Shown: piece after piece, positions 51,185 through 59,595 of the stretch
How positions within the stretch are numbered: position 1 is the first letter of the stretch
Layout: each line of letters opens with the position of its first letter
Position numbers and translations under genes: made by a program
Assembly (NCBI RefSeq): GCF_018613065.1
Contig: NZ_JAGGQW010000041.1
Coordinates: 1-64,000 of the forward strand
Source of the DNA: Bacillus sp. ISL-7
GTDB taxonomy: Bacteria > Bacillota > Bacilli > Bacillales_B > DSM-18226
Length of the DNA: 64,000 bases
Direction: 5' to 3'
The notes under the pieces: model-generated
Databases searched by the model: none
The model's input: only the letters and a program-made list of their open reading frames with translations
What the model was told of the DNA's origin: nothing

Positions 51185-52291
51185 ATGGAAAAGGCAAAAA
51201 TAAGTACAATCCAATTGTTCGTTCTGGTCGTTTTGTTTGAAATGGGTAGTGCGATTCTTGTTGGGATCGCGTCAGATGTGAAACAGGATGCTTGGATAGC
51301 CATTTTGCTCGGTCTAACTGGCGGTATCATGATCTTTTTTATTTATTACAAATTATATATGTACTATCCTGACCTTCCTTTAACTAGTTATGTTCAAGAA
51401 ATAACTGGAAAATGGCTTGGACGGTTTATTGGGTTCTTATATATAGTTTATTTTATTTATCTTGCAGCAAGGGTATTGCGAGATTTTGGAGAGTTATTAA
51501 CAACCACTATTTATAATAGTACACCATTGTTTGTGATCAATACCTTGATGATCATTACTATTATCTATGGAATCCATAAGGGGTTTGAGGTCATAGCCCG
51601 AGTTGGAGAAATTTATTTTGGGGTTGTTTACCTGACTGCGATATTAGGAATGCTGTTAATTATCTTTTCTGGGTTAATTCATTTTGGAAATTTAAAACCG
51701 ATTTTAGAGAATGGGTTGAAACCGGTAATAAAGACATTTTTAACCCAAACCATAAACTTTCCTTTTGGAGAAATGGTCGTCTTTACAATGCTGCTCCCGT
51801 TTGTAAATGATAAAAAGAAGGTTAAAATAGTCTGTTTAAGTGGAATGATATTAAGCGGAATAAATATTACCATTACAGTAATAGTAAATATTTCAGTATT
51901 AGGGGTAAATCTCTTTAGTCTTTCCACTTTCCCACTATTAACGACAGTAGGGAAAATTCAAATTGCCGATTTTATCGAACGTCTCGATGTCTTGTTTATG
52001 CTCTATCTAATCATTGGAGGTTTTTTTAAGATTGCCATCTACTATTATGCTGCAGTTGCTGGTGCCGCTGATATCTTTCAATTAAAAAACCAACGAAAGC
52101 TCGGGTTCCCACTCGGAATTATCGTCTTATTTGCATCAGTTACGATTGCATCTAATTATTCGGAACATATAAAGGAAGGGCTGGTTGTAGTACCTACTTA
52201 TTTACATTGGCCCTTTCAAATTATCATTCCTTCCATGTTATTAATTATTGCTTTTTTCCGGAATCGGAAGAAAAAGAAAAACCCGTCGTAG
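51185..52291 (+). CDS. GerA-family germination receptor, B subunit (copy 2, tandem duplicate)
   Basis: A second 368-residue GerAB-type protein, the same length and clearly very similar to copy 1 throughout (for example EVIARVGEIYFGVVYLTAIL in both). Differences cluster around residues 15-60 and 210-230, including positions in membrane helices. The start region is also conserved, so the gene and RBS were duplicated together. Two B subunits could give the receptor two ligand ranges. Its 3' end overlaps the terminator of the opposite-strand kinase gene. Confidence 0.93.
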   Translation: MEKAKISTIQLFVLVVLFEMGSAILVGIASDVKQDAWIAILLGLTGGIMIFFIYYKLYMYYPDLPLTSYVQEITGKWLGRFIGFLYIVYFIYLAARVLRDFGELLTTTIYNSTPLFVINTLMIITIIYGIHKGFEVIARVGEIYFGVVYLTAILGMLLIIFSGLIHFGNLKPILENGLKPVIKTFLTQTINFPFGEMVVFTMLLPFVNDKKKVKIVCLSGMILSGINITITVIVNISVLGVNLFSLSTFPLLTTVGKIQIADFIERLDVLFMLYLIIGGFFKIAIYYYAAVAGAADIFQLKNQRKLGFPLGIIVLFASVTIASNYSEHIKEGLVVVPTYLHWPFQIIIPSMLLIIAFFRNRKKKKNPS

Positions 52292-52299
52292 TGGACGGG
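52271..52299 (-). terminator. terminator of the sensor kinase gene
   Basis: On the minus strand, CCCGTC and GACGGG (52299-52282, six bp) are followed by TTTTTCTTTTT (52271-52281). The hairpin overlaps the end of the second gerB gene. Confidence 0.7.
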
Positions 52300-52316
52300 C
52301 TAATCACTCATTTGTC

Positions 52317-53987
52317 TTACACTCCTTCAGGAATCGAGCGCTGGTTGTTTTTAGGGTCTTTTTGCTTGATCGGTAATGAAATTTGAACAGAAGTCCCTTG
52401 ATTTTTCTGACTATCAAAATGGATATTGCCTTGATGGGATTGAACAATCTTGAAACTAACCGTTAAACCTAACCCAGTTCCTTTTTCTTTAGAAGAGTAG
52501 AAAGGTTCGCCAATTTTCTCTAATCTTTCTTTTGAAATTCCGCAGCCATTGTCTTTAATGGAAATTAACACATGACTATTTTCTATTTGCTCTAGAATAA
52601 TGGAAACCGTTCCGCCATTTTGGCTTGCTTCAATCGAATTTTTAATCAAATTGATAAACAATTGCTTGAGTTGATTTGGTTCGCATTCAATCCATATGTC
52701 GTTTTCTGGAAAAAGAGATTCAATTTGAACATTATATAAACTGGCTTCGGTGTTTAATAATGATATGACGTCCATTAATAGCTTCTGAAGATCTGCTTTG
52801 GTATATTTTAAAAGCTGAGGCTTTGCCAATAACAAAAGCTCACCAACAATGTCATTGATACGATTTAATTCGTCGAGCATAATTTGATAAAAAAATTGAT
52901 GCTTCTCATCTTCCATTTGTAAAAGTTGGACAAATCCTTTTAATGACGTCAGCGGATTCCGAATTTCATGGGCAACGCTGGCAGATAATTCTCCAACGAT
53001 TGATAGCTTTTCTGTCCTGCGTAGACGTTCTTCTGCATCCCTTAAGGTGGTCACATCACTGCCATAGCCAATGATCCCAGTGATATTTCCATTAATTATC
53101 ATTGGAATGGAAGTACATTGTAAGATAATCCGATTCCCGTTTGCATGTGGTATATACAGCTCATACATGACCGGTTTTATTTCTTCCACAACAGTGGAAA
53201 TGAACTTTGGAAGATATCGTTTATAACTTTTCGGTAATAATTGTTTTACATTTTTCCCAATTGCTTCTTCCCGTTTGAAGCCTGTAATGACATCATACTG
53301 TGGGTTTAAATTGGTAATAGTTCCGCCTAAATCCATCATATAAACAATATCTGGACTGTATTCAAATAATGACTTATATTGTTGCTGACTCTCTGCTAAT
53401 TTTAAGGCCATTTCCTTTTTTTCGGTAATATCACGTCCAATGATGACCAAACCTTGTCGACTGCCATCTTCGTAAAATAGTGGTACTTTAATCGTGTCAA
53501 ATATTTTTACTGATCCATCTGGAACAGGAAGGACTTCCTCTATTCGAGTGATTTCTCGGTTAATCCAAGCTTCTTCATCAGAAGTTTCACAAAATCTGAG
53601 AGCATCACCGTAAAAGTCTGTATACTCGGCTAATTCCGAATCCTTTTTCCCCCGATAATCCACATTCTCAAGCTGGAATAATTGTAAACCAAATTCATTT
53701 GCTTCAATCCATCTGCCTTCACCGTCTTTAAAGTTAACAAAATCAACCATTGAATTGATTAAAGTTGATAGACGTTTCTGATCTTCCTGGGAAACATCTA
53801 ACTCCTCTTTTTTACTAATGAAGAAATAAATGAACCCTCCAGTCATGGCAACATAAAAGATCTCTTTTGACCTTAACACCAACTCAATAAGTGAAGAAGG
53901 CACATATTGTTCGATTACATAATTGGACCCATATATCCAAATAATACTTGTAAAAAAGTAGAGGATGATGATCTTTATTTTATTCAT
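52317..53987 (-). CDS. PAS-domain sensor histidine kinase, sporulation-kinase type
   Basis: A 556-residue kinase with two N-terminal membrane segments (about 5-22 and 40-57), two PAS domains (about 75-190 and 205-320), a HisKA domain with the phosphorylated His in SVAHEIRNPLTSLKGF (His340), and a HATPase domain (N-box NLIKNSIEAS, G1 DNGCGIS, G2 GTGLGL). The HEIRNPLTSLKGF signature and the lack of a partner response regulator fit phosphorelay kinases such as KinC/KinD/KinE that feed Spo0F and Spo0A. Expression precedes a terminator. Confidence 0.9.
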   Translation of the reverse strand: MNKIKIIILYFFTSIIWIYGSNYVIEQYVPSSLIELVLRSKEIFYVAMTGGFIYFFISKKEELDVSQEDQKRLSTLINSMVDFVNFKDGEGRWIEANEFGLQLFQLENVDYRGKKDSELAEYTDFYGDALRFCETSDEEAWINREITRIEEVLPVPDGSVKIFDTIKVPLFYEDGSRQGLVIIGRDITEKKEMALKLAESQQQYKSLFEYSPDIVYMMDLGGTITNLNPQYDVITGFKREEAIGKNVKQLLPKSYKRYLPKFISTVVEEIKPVMYELYIPHANGNRIILQCTSIPMIINGNITGIIGYGSDVTTLRDAEERLRRTEKLSIVGELSASVAHEIRNPLTSLKGFVQLLQMEDEKHQFFYQIMLDELNRINDIVGELLLLAKPQLLKYTKADLQKLLMDVISLLNTEASLYNVQIESLFPENDIWIECEPNQLKQLFINLIKNSIEASQNGGTVSIILEQIENSHVLISIKDNGCGISKERLEKIGEPFYSSKEKGTGLGLTVSFKIVQSHQGNIHFDSQKNQGTSVQISLPIKQKDPKNNQRSIPEGV

Positions 53988-54159
53988 GGAAATCTCCAGT
54001 TCTCTTCAAGGAATAAAGTTTATTAAAAACAAGGAGTAGTGTGAATTTATTACTCCTTAGTCTATAGTACTAGATAATCCATTATTTTGGAATAATGTAA
54101 CGCTTGAAATATTAATAACTATAAAAACTTTTACTACATTATTATCTGATTGCCTACAT

Positions 54160-54189
54160 GGAAAAGACTTATGGAGTGTATTCCATAAG
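54160..54189 (-). terminator. terminator of the GNAT gene
   Basis: CTTATGGA (minus 54189-54182) pairs with TCCATAAG (54175-54168), followed by TCTTTTCC. A second inverted repeat, AAGGAGTA/TACTCCTT (54031-54058), lies nearer the kinase gene and has no assigned role. Confidence 0.6.
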
Positions 54190-54215
54190 CTATCTGTTCT
54201 TCGATTTCAAGATTT

Positions 54216-54719
54216 TTAGAAGAGTCTTTTTCCAAGGATAACTAAATCACGTTCAATGCCATCCAGCTCAGCCACATTCGGAAGCTGTGCCCATTTTTCA
54301 AATCCAAAACTTGAGAAAAGTTTAATGCTAGGTTCATTATGACCAAAAATAAAACCTAGTAAGGTTTTGATTTGCAGACTTGGACAGGAATCGATTGCTT
54401 TTTGGATTAAATATTTACCAAGTTTCCTGCCTCGAAAGTCGGGATGAATATAGATACTAATTTCTGCTGTCGCATTATAGGCGGGCCTTCCGTAAAAAGA
54501 TTGGAAACTAACCCATGCGCAAATTTCTCCTTGATTTTCTACAACCCATAATGGACGAAAGGTTGATGAATGTTCGTTAAACCATTGAACTCTGTTTTCT
54601 ACTGATATTGGTTCAAGATCGGCTGTAACCATCCTACTTGCTATGGTTGTATTATATATATCAACAATTGCAGGCAAATCACACATATCGGCATCTCTAA
54701 TCGTAAAGTCATCAAACAT
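54216..54719 (-). CDS. GNAT-family N-acetyltransferase (phosphinothricin acetyltransferase-like)
   Basis: A 167-residue acetyltransferase with I-R-DADM-D-PAI-DIYN-TI, WF-EH----RP-WVVE, the acetyl-CoA signature [10 protein letters not shown] near residue 100 (normally R-x2-G-x-G/A), and [19 protein letters not shown] near the C-terminus. These match the Pat/YwnH-type subfamily that acetylates phosphinothricin, methionine sulfoximine or similar amines. The ATG at 54719 is preferred; the open frame extends 22 codons further but into low-similarity sequence. Confidence 0.85.
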   Translation of the reverse strand: MFDDFTIRDADMCDLPAIVDIYNTTIASRMVTADLEPISVENRVQWFNEHSSTFRPLWVVENQGEICAWVSFQSFYGRPAYNATAEISIYIHPDFRGRKLGKYLIQKAIDSCPSLQIKTLLGFIFGHNEPSIKLFSSFGFEKWAQLPNVAELDGIERDLVILGKRLF

Positions 54720-54810
54720 GTCATGTTCCACTCCCGTTTTTTTCTTATTAGATTTTATGATATCTTTTGGAACAAACATTATCAATATTGTAATAACAAA
54801 TTACTTAGAA

Positions 54811-54850
54811 AAAGAAAAACCTTTTCTCGAAATTGCTATTCGAGAAAAGG
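54811..54850 (-). terminator. terminator of the YpzG-like gene
   Basis: On the minus strand CCTTTTCTCGAA (54850-54839) pairs with TTCGAGAAAAGG (54831-54820), followed by TTTTTCTTTTT. Confidence 0.85.
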
Positions 54851-54907
54851 TCATTTCTAATGACAGTAATTGTTTATGCTGCCATTACTCGTTTCTTTGC
54901 CTAAGCC

Positions 54908-55060
54908 TTACCAACGGTGGGCCTTGGCATTGCTCCTTAAGATGATCGTGTTGTGCGTCACTTGAGTTTGCCCATTCACTTGTGAATTTTGACGTTTTGG
55001 ACGCGTCGTATGGTGGTGAAAGAGCTCTGAGTGCGGATCTAAATGGTCTTTATAACTCAT
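54908..55060 (-). CDS. YpzG-like 50-residue protein
   Basis: A small gene read on the minus strand from ATG at 55060-55058 to TAA at 54910-54908. GAGGTGA lies seven bases before the start and a strong terminator follows. The 50 residues include MSYKDHLDPHSELFHHH, TRPKRQNSQVNGQTQV and a NAKAHRW ending; this looks like the YpzG-like family of small Bacillaceae proteins. Its basic, hydrophilic nature would suit a spore- or nucleic-acid-associated protein, but no function is known to me. Confidence 0.75.
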   Translation of the reverse strand: MSYKDHLDPHSELFHHHTTRPKRQNSQVNGQTQVTHNTIILRSNAKAHRW

Positions 55061-55267
55061 CTAAAATCACCTCATCAAAGGATTTGAAACGACGATATTC
55101 TAATGAATATCACCATTATCTTTTGTAAATTGAAAGGAAATTAGTCGCCAAAAATGAATTTTTTAACGGATTTATTTATTCTCACAAATGTGAAATCGCT
55201 TTAAAACACATCTGAAAAGTCCTTTAGTGAAGTAGCTAGAGAATTTTTTTATTAGGAAAATATTACC

Positions 55268-55324
55268 TTGTATTATCTGAAAGTTCGGAATAAAATAAAG
55301 TTAACATACCAACCGGTAGGTATG
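55268..55324 (+). promoter_or_regulatory. promoter and TetR-type operator of the acyl-CoA dehydrogenase gene
   Basis: TTGTAT (55268-55273), a 17-base spacer and TAAAAT (55291-55296) form a sigma-A-like promoter. Eight bases after it lies the near-palindrome CATACCAACCGGTAGGTATG (55305-55324), whose arms pair except for the A/A positions. A similar site occurs at 58692-58711. The place around the start point suits a repressor. The rest of the 55061-55386 gap is AT-rich with no gene. Confidence 0.65.
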
Positions 55325-55386
55325 CCTGCGATTTATAAATTAACGGCATTAAACTTGATGTTTAGAATAAGAATGGAGTGAATGGT

Positions 55387-56565
55387 ATGTATTTACGATT
55401 GACTGATGAACAAAAAATGGTCCAAAAAACAATTAGAAGATTCGTAGAAAAAGAACTGATTCCTCTTGAAAACGATGTACTTCGTAATGAACGAGAAGGT
55501 AAACCGAGTCTTCCTGCAAGTAAACTAAAAGAGCTGCAACTAAAAGCGAAGGAAGCAGGTTTTTGGGGAATTAACACTCCAGAGGAATATGGTGGTGCAG
55601 ATCTTGGTCAAATGATGATGGCAATTGTGTTAATGGAAGTGTCAAAAACCTTTGTCCCATTCCAGTTCGGCGGTGGTGCAGATAATATTCTTTACTATGG
55701 CAACGAAGAACAAAAGAAAAAATACTTACTTCCAACAATAAATGGTGAGAAAAAGTCCTGCTTTGCAATGACAGAGCCAGGTGCTGGTTCTGATACCAGA
55801 AATATCAAAATGACAGCTGTGAAAGATGGCAGTGAATGGGTTCTAAATGGTGAAAAAACGTTCATTACCGGCGGAAACGAAGCGGACTTCGTTATGGCGA
55901 TAGCGATTACGGATAAGGAACGACATCAATCAACACAAGGCCGCGAAGGGGTTACATGCTTTATTGTTGATCGCGATATGGGCTGGAAATCAGAGTATAT
56001 ACATACAATGGGAGAATGGGGTCCAGCCGGCTTAGTATTCGATAATGTCCGTGTTCCGGAGGAAAATATTCTGGGTGAATTACACAAGGGGTATAATCTC
56101 GGTCTCGAGTGGATTGGGTTTGCACGCTGGGTTGTTGGGGCAAGAGCAGTCGGTGCCGCTGAACGCTTGCTGCAAATGGCGATTGATTATGCCAAGGAAC
56201 GGGTTACATTTGGGAAACCTATTGCTGAAAGACAAGCAATCCAATGGCAAATCGCAGATTCTGCGGTTGAAATTGAAGCAGCAAGATGGCTAGTCTTGAA
56301 CGCTGCCTTTACTCTAGATCATGGGGAAGATAATCGACACGTAGCATCGATGGCAAAATTATATGGTGCAAATATGGGCAACAACGTCGTTGACCGTGTC
56401 CTTCAAATTCACGGTGGGATGGGGTATACAAGAGAATTACCAATTGAGCGCTGGTATCGTGAAGCAAGACTATGGAGAATTTACGACGGCACAGACGAAA
56501 TCCAACGAATGATTATCGCACGTAACCTGATTAAAGGTCATGTGAAGATTGGTCAATACGTATAA
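55387..56565 (+). CDS. acyl-CoA dehydrogenase family protein
   Basis: A 392-residue flavoprotein with the three acyl-CoA dehydrogenase domains. FAD/CoA motifs include MTEPGAGSD (about 124-132) and the W-x-LNGEKTFITGG strand. The C-terminal motif reads IYDGTDEIQ where most family members have YEGT-x-x-Q, so Asp occupies the usual catalytic Glu position; this is also seen in the ACAD10/11-like group. It would introduce the 2,3-double bond in an acyl-CoA. ATG at 55387 follows GGAG by eight bases; an in-frame GTG three codons earlier overlaps the RBS. Confidence 0.9.
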   Translation: MYLRLTDEQKMVQKTIRRFVEKELIPLENDVLRNEREGKPSLPASKLKELQLKAKEAGFWGINTPEEYGGADLGQMMMAIVLMEVSKTFVPFQFGGGADNILYYGNEEQKKKYLLPTINGEKKSCFAMTEPGAGSDTRNIKMTAVKDGSEWVLNGEKTFITGGNEADFVMAIAITDKERHQSTQGREGVTCFIVDRDMGWKSEYIHTMGEWGPAGLVFDNVRVPEENILGELHKGYNLGLEWIGFARWVVGARAVGAAERLLQMAIDYAKERVTFGKPIAERQAIQWQIADSAVEIEAARWLVLNAAFTLDHGEDNRHVASMAKLYGANMGNNVVDRVLQIHGGMGYTRELPIERWYREARLWRIYDGTDEIQRMIIARNLIKGHVKIGQYV

Positions 56566-56643
56566 TCATTGTCTCTGTTATATTTCGATGTTCAAAATAA
56601 AGTCGTGAAGAGACATATTTATTGTATTTGTAAGGTCCAGACG

Positions 56644-56859
56644 ATTGGCAACAGAAATCAAGAAAAACAAAGAAAAGTGTCTCCAATGAGGGTTATTGAC
56701 AACAGAAATCAGGGGAAAACAAAGAAAAGTGTCTCCAATGAGGGCTATTGGCAACAGAAATCAGGGAAAAACAAAGAAAAGTGGTTCCAATGAGGTTTAT
56801 TGACAACAGAAATCAGGGAAAAACAAAGAAAAGTGTCTCCAATGAGGGTTATTGACAAC
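56644..56859 (+). repeat. tandem repeat, four copies of about 52 bp
   Basis: Units beginning ATTGRCAACAGAAATCA start at 56644, 56695, 56747 and 56799, with a partial fifth at 56851. Period is 51-52 bp; copies differ at only a few positions. Each unit contains CAAAGAAAAGTG and TTCCAATGAGG or CTCCAATGAGG. The period is not a multiple of three, so this is not a coding repeat. It fills most of the 56566-56940 gap between the acyl-CoA dehydrogenase and the first SDR. Confidence 0.95.
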
Positions 56860-56940
56860 TAAATCAAATGAAACTATAACATAGCCACAATTTAAATGTA
56901 AGCGCAATCTATAAATTTATTAAACTCAGGAGGAATAGAA

Positions 56941-57705
56941 ATGGCAGGCAGATTTACGGGAAAAGTTGCTTTTGTTACGGGTGGAAGCCGTGGAATCGGC
57001 AAAGGGATTGTCGAGCTTTTTGCACAAGAAGGAGCAAAGGTAGCTATAATTGATTTGAACGAAGAGGCGTTAAGTGAAACAACTAGTGAATTAAAAGAAA
57101 AAGGTTATGACGTTTATTCAAAGGTTGCAAACGTCGTTGATGCCGAGCAGGTTGAAGATGCAATGAAAGAGGTTTATGAGGCATTTGGCTCCGTAGATAT
57201 CCTCGTGAACAATGCTGGGGTAATCCGCGATAATCTATTTTTTAAAATGACCGATTCAGATTGGCAGACCGTTATGGATGTGCACTTAAAAGGATCATTC
57301 AATGCAGCCCGAGCTGCACAAAAATATATGGTCGAAAATAAATATGGGCGTATCATCAATATTTCTTCGACATCAGCACTTGGAAATCGCGGTCAAGCCA
57401 ATTATGCGGCGGCAAAGGCCGGCTTGCAGGGCTTTACAAAAACACTCGCAATTGAGTTGGGAAGATATGGGATTACAGCAAACTCAGTGGCGCCAGGATT
57501 TATTGAAACGGAGATGACAAAGGAAACCGCTGCCAGAATCGGCATTCCTTTTGAGCAATTAATTCAATCAAGTGTGGCACATATTCCAGTCGGCAGAAGT
57601 GGCAAGCCAGAAGACATTGCCAATACAGTAGCCTTCTTTGCTGATGAAAAATCGTCTTTCGTGAATGGCCAAGTAATTTATGTTGCCGGCGGACCAAAAT
57701 GTTAA
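56941..57705 (+). CDS. SDR-family oxidoreductase (FabG-like)
   Basis: A 254-residue classical short-chain dehydrogenase. NAD(P) motif TGGSRGIG at 13-20, NNAG near 91, catalytic Ser-Tyr-Lys as S in SSTSALG (about 140), Y in NYAAAKAG (about 155) and K (about 159), and the C-terminal P-G-FI-TEM. It resembles 3-oxoacyl-ACP/acyl-CoA reductase FabG. AGGAGG lies six bases before the ATG. The two hot-dog dehydratase genes that follow make a reductase-dehydratase set. Confidence 0.92.
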   Translation: MAGRFTGKVAFVTGGSRGIGKGIVELFAQEGAKVAIIDLNEEALSETTSELKEKGYDVYSKVANVVDAEQVEDAMKEVYEAFGSVDILVNNAGVIRDNLFFKMTDSDWQTVMDVHLKGSFNAARAAQKYMVENKYGRIINISSTSALGNRGQANYAAAKAGLQGFTKTLAIELGRYGITANSVAPGFIETEMTKETAARIGIPFEQLIQSSVAHIPVGRSGKPEDIANTVAFFADEKSSFVNGQVIYVAGGPKC

Positions 57706-57725
57706 TTAGGTGAGGTGAGGATGAA

Positions 57726-58175
57726 TTGTTTAAAGACCAGATAGGCAAACAATCAAACAAGGTTAAAAATGAAGTTGAAAGAGGAGCAGTCAAAAAATTT
57801 GCGGAGGCGATTGGTGACCTTCATCCCATTTATTTTGATGAAGAAACTGGAAGAAATTCAAGAAACAAAGCCAACATTGCACCTCCTACCTTTCCAAGAA
57901 CTTTTGATTATGGGGTCACCGAAGGATTAAATCTTCCCAATAAAGGTCTAATCCACGGGGAACAAACATTTCATTACGAGCGGCCATTAAGGGTTGGCGA
58001 AACAATTTACTGTTATTCCAAAGTAAAAAGCTACTTTGAGAAAAAAGGGAGCTTTGGGAAAATGGGATTCCTGGTTGTGGAAAATTACGGTGAGGATCTA
58101 TCCGGCGCTTTAATTTTTAGCTCATCCTCAACGATTGTCATCTCTGAAGCTGTGAGGAAGGTGTTGGCACAATGA
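57726..58175 (+). CDS. FAS1-like/HadA-type dehydratase subunit
   Basis: A 149-residue hot-dog fold protein of the MaoC N-terminal (FAS1-DH-like) class: GAVKKFAEAIGD-HPIYFDE near residues 20-38, IAPPTF near 52, LIHGEQ-F-YERPLRVGETIY near 76-95, and FLVVE. The usual catalytic GD-x-NPIH is changed (GDLHPIYF), as in the non-catalytic HadA subunit of mycobacterial HadAB. It probably pairs with the next gene. TTG start after GAGGTGAGG. Confidence 0.85.
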   Translation: MFKDQIGKQSNKVKNEVERGAVKKFAEAIGDLHPIYFDEETGRNSRNKANIAPPTFPRTFDYGVTEGLNLPNKGLIHGEQTFHYERPLRVGETIYCYSKVKSYFEKKGSFGKMGFLVVENYGEDLSGALIFSSSSTIVISEAVRKVLAQ

Positions 58176-58573
58176 GTACTCTTACTGAATTACAAGTTGG
58201 AAAATCGGTCAAAGAAATTCAATTGGAGCCGGTTTCGCGTCTTGACTTAATCAAGTATGCGGGTGCTTCAGGAGACTTTAACCCAATACACACGATTGAT
58301 GATGAGGCGAAAAAAGCGGGATTACCAGGAATAATTGCCCATGGAATGTGGACAATGGGGAACCTTGCAAAGCTTTTTACTACTTATTATGACGAAGGCT
58401 TCATACAGGATTACTCGATCCGTTTTAAAGGAATGGTATTTTTAAATGATGTGATTACACTGAAAGCGACACTGAAAGAAAAGCAGGAACAAAATCTGCG
58501 CTTTACGGTCCAAGCAGTCAATCAACAAGGAAATGAAGTATTAAAAGGTGAGGTAGTCTATCACCAATATTGA
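58172..58573 (+). CDS. MaoC/HadB-type (R)-hydratase subunit
   Basis: A 133-residue hot-dog protein with the intact (R)-hydratase motif YAGASGDFNPIH, catalytic Asp35 and His40, then GIIAHGMWTMGNLAKL. In HadAB-like pairs this subunit is the catalytic one. ATGA-overlap with the preceding gene ensures coupled translation. Likely hydrates or dehydrates trans-2-enoyl/(R)-3-hydroxyacyl thioesters. A terminator follows. Confidence 0.9.
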   Translation: MSTLTELQVGKSVKEIQLEPVSRLDLIKYAGASGDFNPIHTIDDEAKKAGLPGIIAHGMWTMGNLAKLFTTYYDEGFIQDYSIRFKGMVFLNDVITLKATLKEKQEQNLRFTVQAVNQQGNEVLKGEVVYHQY

Positions 58574-58592
58574 TTACATGAAGTATATTTAG

Positions 58593-58637
58593 ACCCGGCA
58601 CCAAGAAGAAAAAACCTTCTTGCTGCTGGGTTTATTG
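58593..58637 (+). terminator. terminator of the SDR-HadA-HadB operon
   Basis: A 16-position stem (58593-58608 with 58616-58631), one C-C mismatch and one G-U pair, is followed by TTATTGTTAT. A long, strong hairpin but a moderate T-run. Confidence 0.75.
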
Positions 58638-58691
58638 TTATCAAGTCGGATGTGAATAATATGAAAATTTTGGTATTATAACAAATATCTA

Positions 58692-58711
58692 CATACCAAC
58701 TGGTTAGTATT
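58692..58711 (+). promoter_or_regulatory. second TetR-type operator copy
   Basis: CATACCAACTGGTTAGTATT matches the site at 55305-55324 at 16 of 20 positions. A -10-like TATTAT (58674-58679) lies 12 bases upstream. It would control the second SDR gene, about 91 bp downstream. Confidence 0.6.
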
Positions 58712-58802
58712 TAGTGGTTGTCTATAAAGGGAAGTGCAGGAAGCTTTTCACCGGTTTCGGTGGTAACGGGCTCAATGATGCATTTAATAGGAGGAACGAT
58801 CA

Positions 58803-59576
58803 ATGAATGTGAAAGAGTTGTTTGATTTAACGGGAAAAGTAGCTATTGTAACAGGCGGCGGCAGGGGACTTGGCCAGCAAATTGCTGAAGGCTTTGCGGA
58901 AGCAGGTGCAAATGTAGTGGTTTGTTCAAGAAAATTGGAAGCCTGTGAGGAAGTAAGCGAAGGCATAAAAAGACTGGGTGTGGAGAGTTTTGCCTTAAAA
59001 TGTGATGTCACCAGCCCCGAAGATATCAAGAATGTCGTCAAGCGGACGATTGAACGATTTGGGAGAATCGATATTCTCGTAAATAATAGCGGTGCCACTT
59101 GGGGAGCACCAGTCGAGGAAATGCCGCTCGAAGCTTGGAAAAAGGTCATGGATGTCAATGTTACTGGTACCTTCTTAATGTCACAGGCGGTTGGAAAAGT
59201 GATGCTCGAACAAAAATCAGGAAAAATAATTAACATTGCATCAGTGGCTGGTTTAAAGGGCAGTAATCCAAAGTATATGAATGCAATTGGCTACAACTCT
59301 AGTAAAGGGGCTGTGATTACTTTTACTAAAGATTTAGCTGTTAAGTGGGGACCTAGTGGCATATATGTAAATGCGATTGCCCCAGGTTTTTTCCCGACGA
59401 AAATGTCAAAAGGGCTGCTTGATCAAGGGGGAGAAGCCATTCTGGAAGGGACACCATTAAGGAAATTTGGTACCGATAATGATCTTAAAGGCGTTGCCTT
59501 ATTCCTAGCTGCACCAGCTTCGGACTTTGTGACGGGAGACATCGTGGTTGTCGATGGAGGGGCGCATGCGATGTAA
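58803..59576 (+). CDS. SDR-family oxidoreductase (gluconate 5-dehydrogenase/FabG-like)
   Basis: A 257-residue classical SDR. N-terminal FDLTGKVAIVTGGGRGLGQ (NAD(P) motif about 15-22), NNSGATWG near 94 (an S in place of the common A), catalytic S in NIASVAGL, Y in GYNSSKGAV and its Lys, then P-G-FFPTKM. Substrate not predictable. AGGAGG lies 8 bases before the ATG. It lies after the second operator copy and before the decayed thiolase. Confidence 0.9.
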   Translation: MNVKELFDLTGKVAIVTGGGRGLGQQIAEGFAEAGANVVVCSRKLEACEEVSEGIKRLGVESFALKCDVTSPEDIKNVVKRTIERFGRIDILVNNSGATWGAPVEEMPLEAWKKVMDVNVTGTFLMSQAVGKVMLEQKSGKIINIASVAGLKGSNPKYMNAIGYNSSKGAVITFTKDLAVKWGPSGIYVNAIAPGFFPTKMSKGLLDQGGEAILEGTPLRKFGTDNDLKGVALFLAAPASDFVTGDIVVVDGGAHAM

Positions 59577-59595
59577 ATATTATCACCAAAATGAG

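Noticed and set aside
56569..56793. 74-codon plus-strand frame over the 52-bp repeats
   Set aside because: It runs through the tandem array in a frame that changes between copies, lacks an RBS and has no coding signature.
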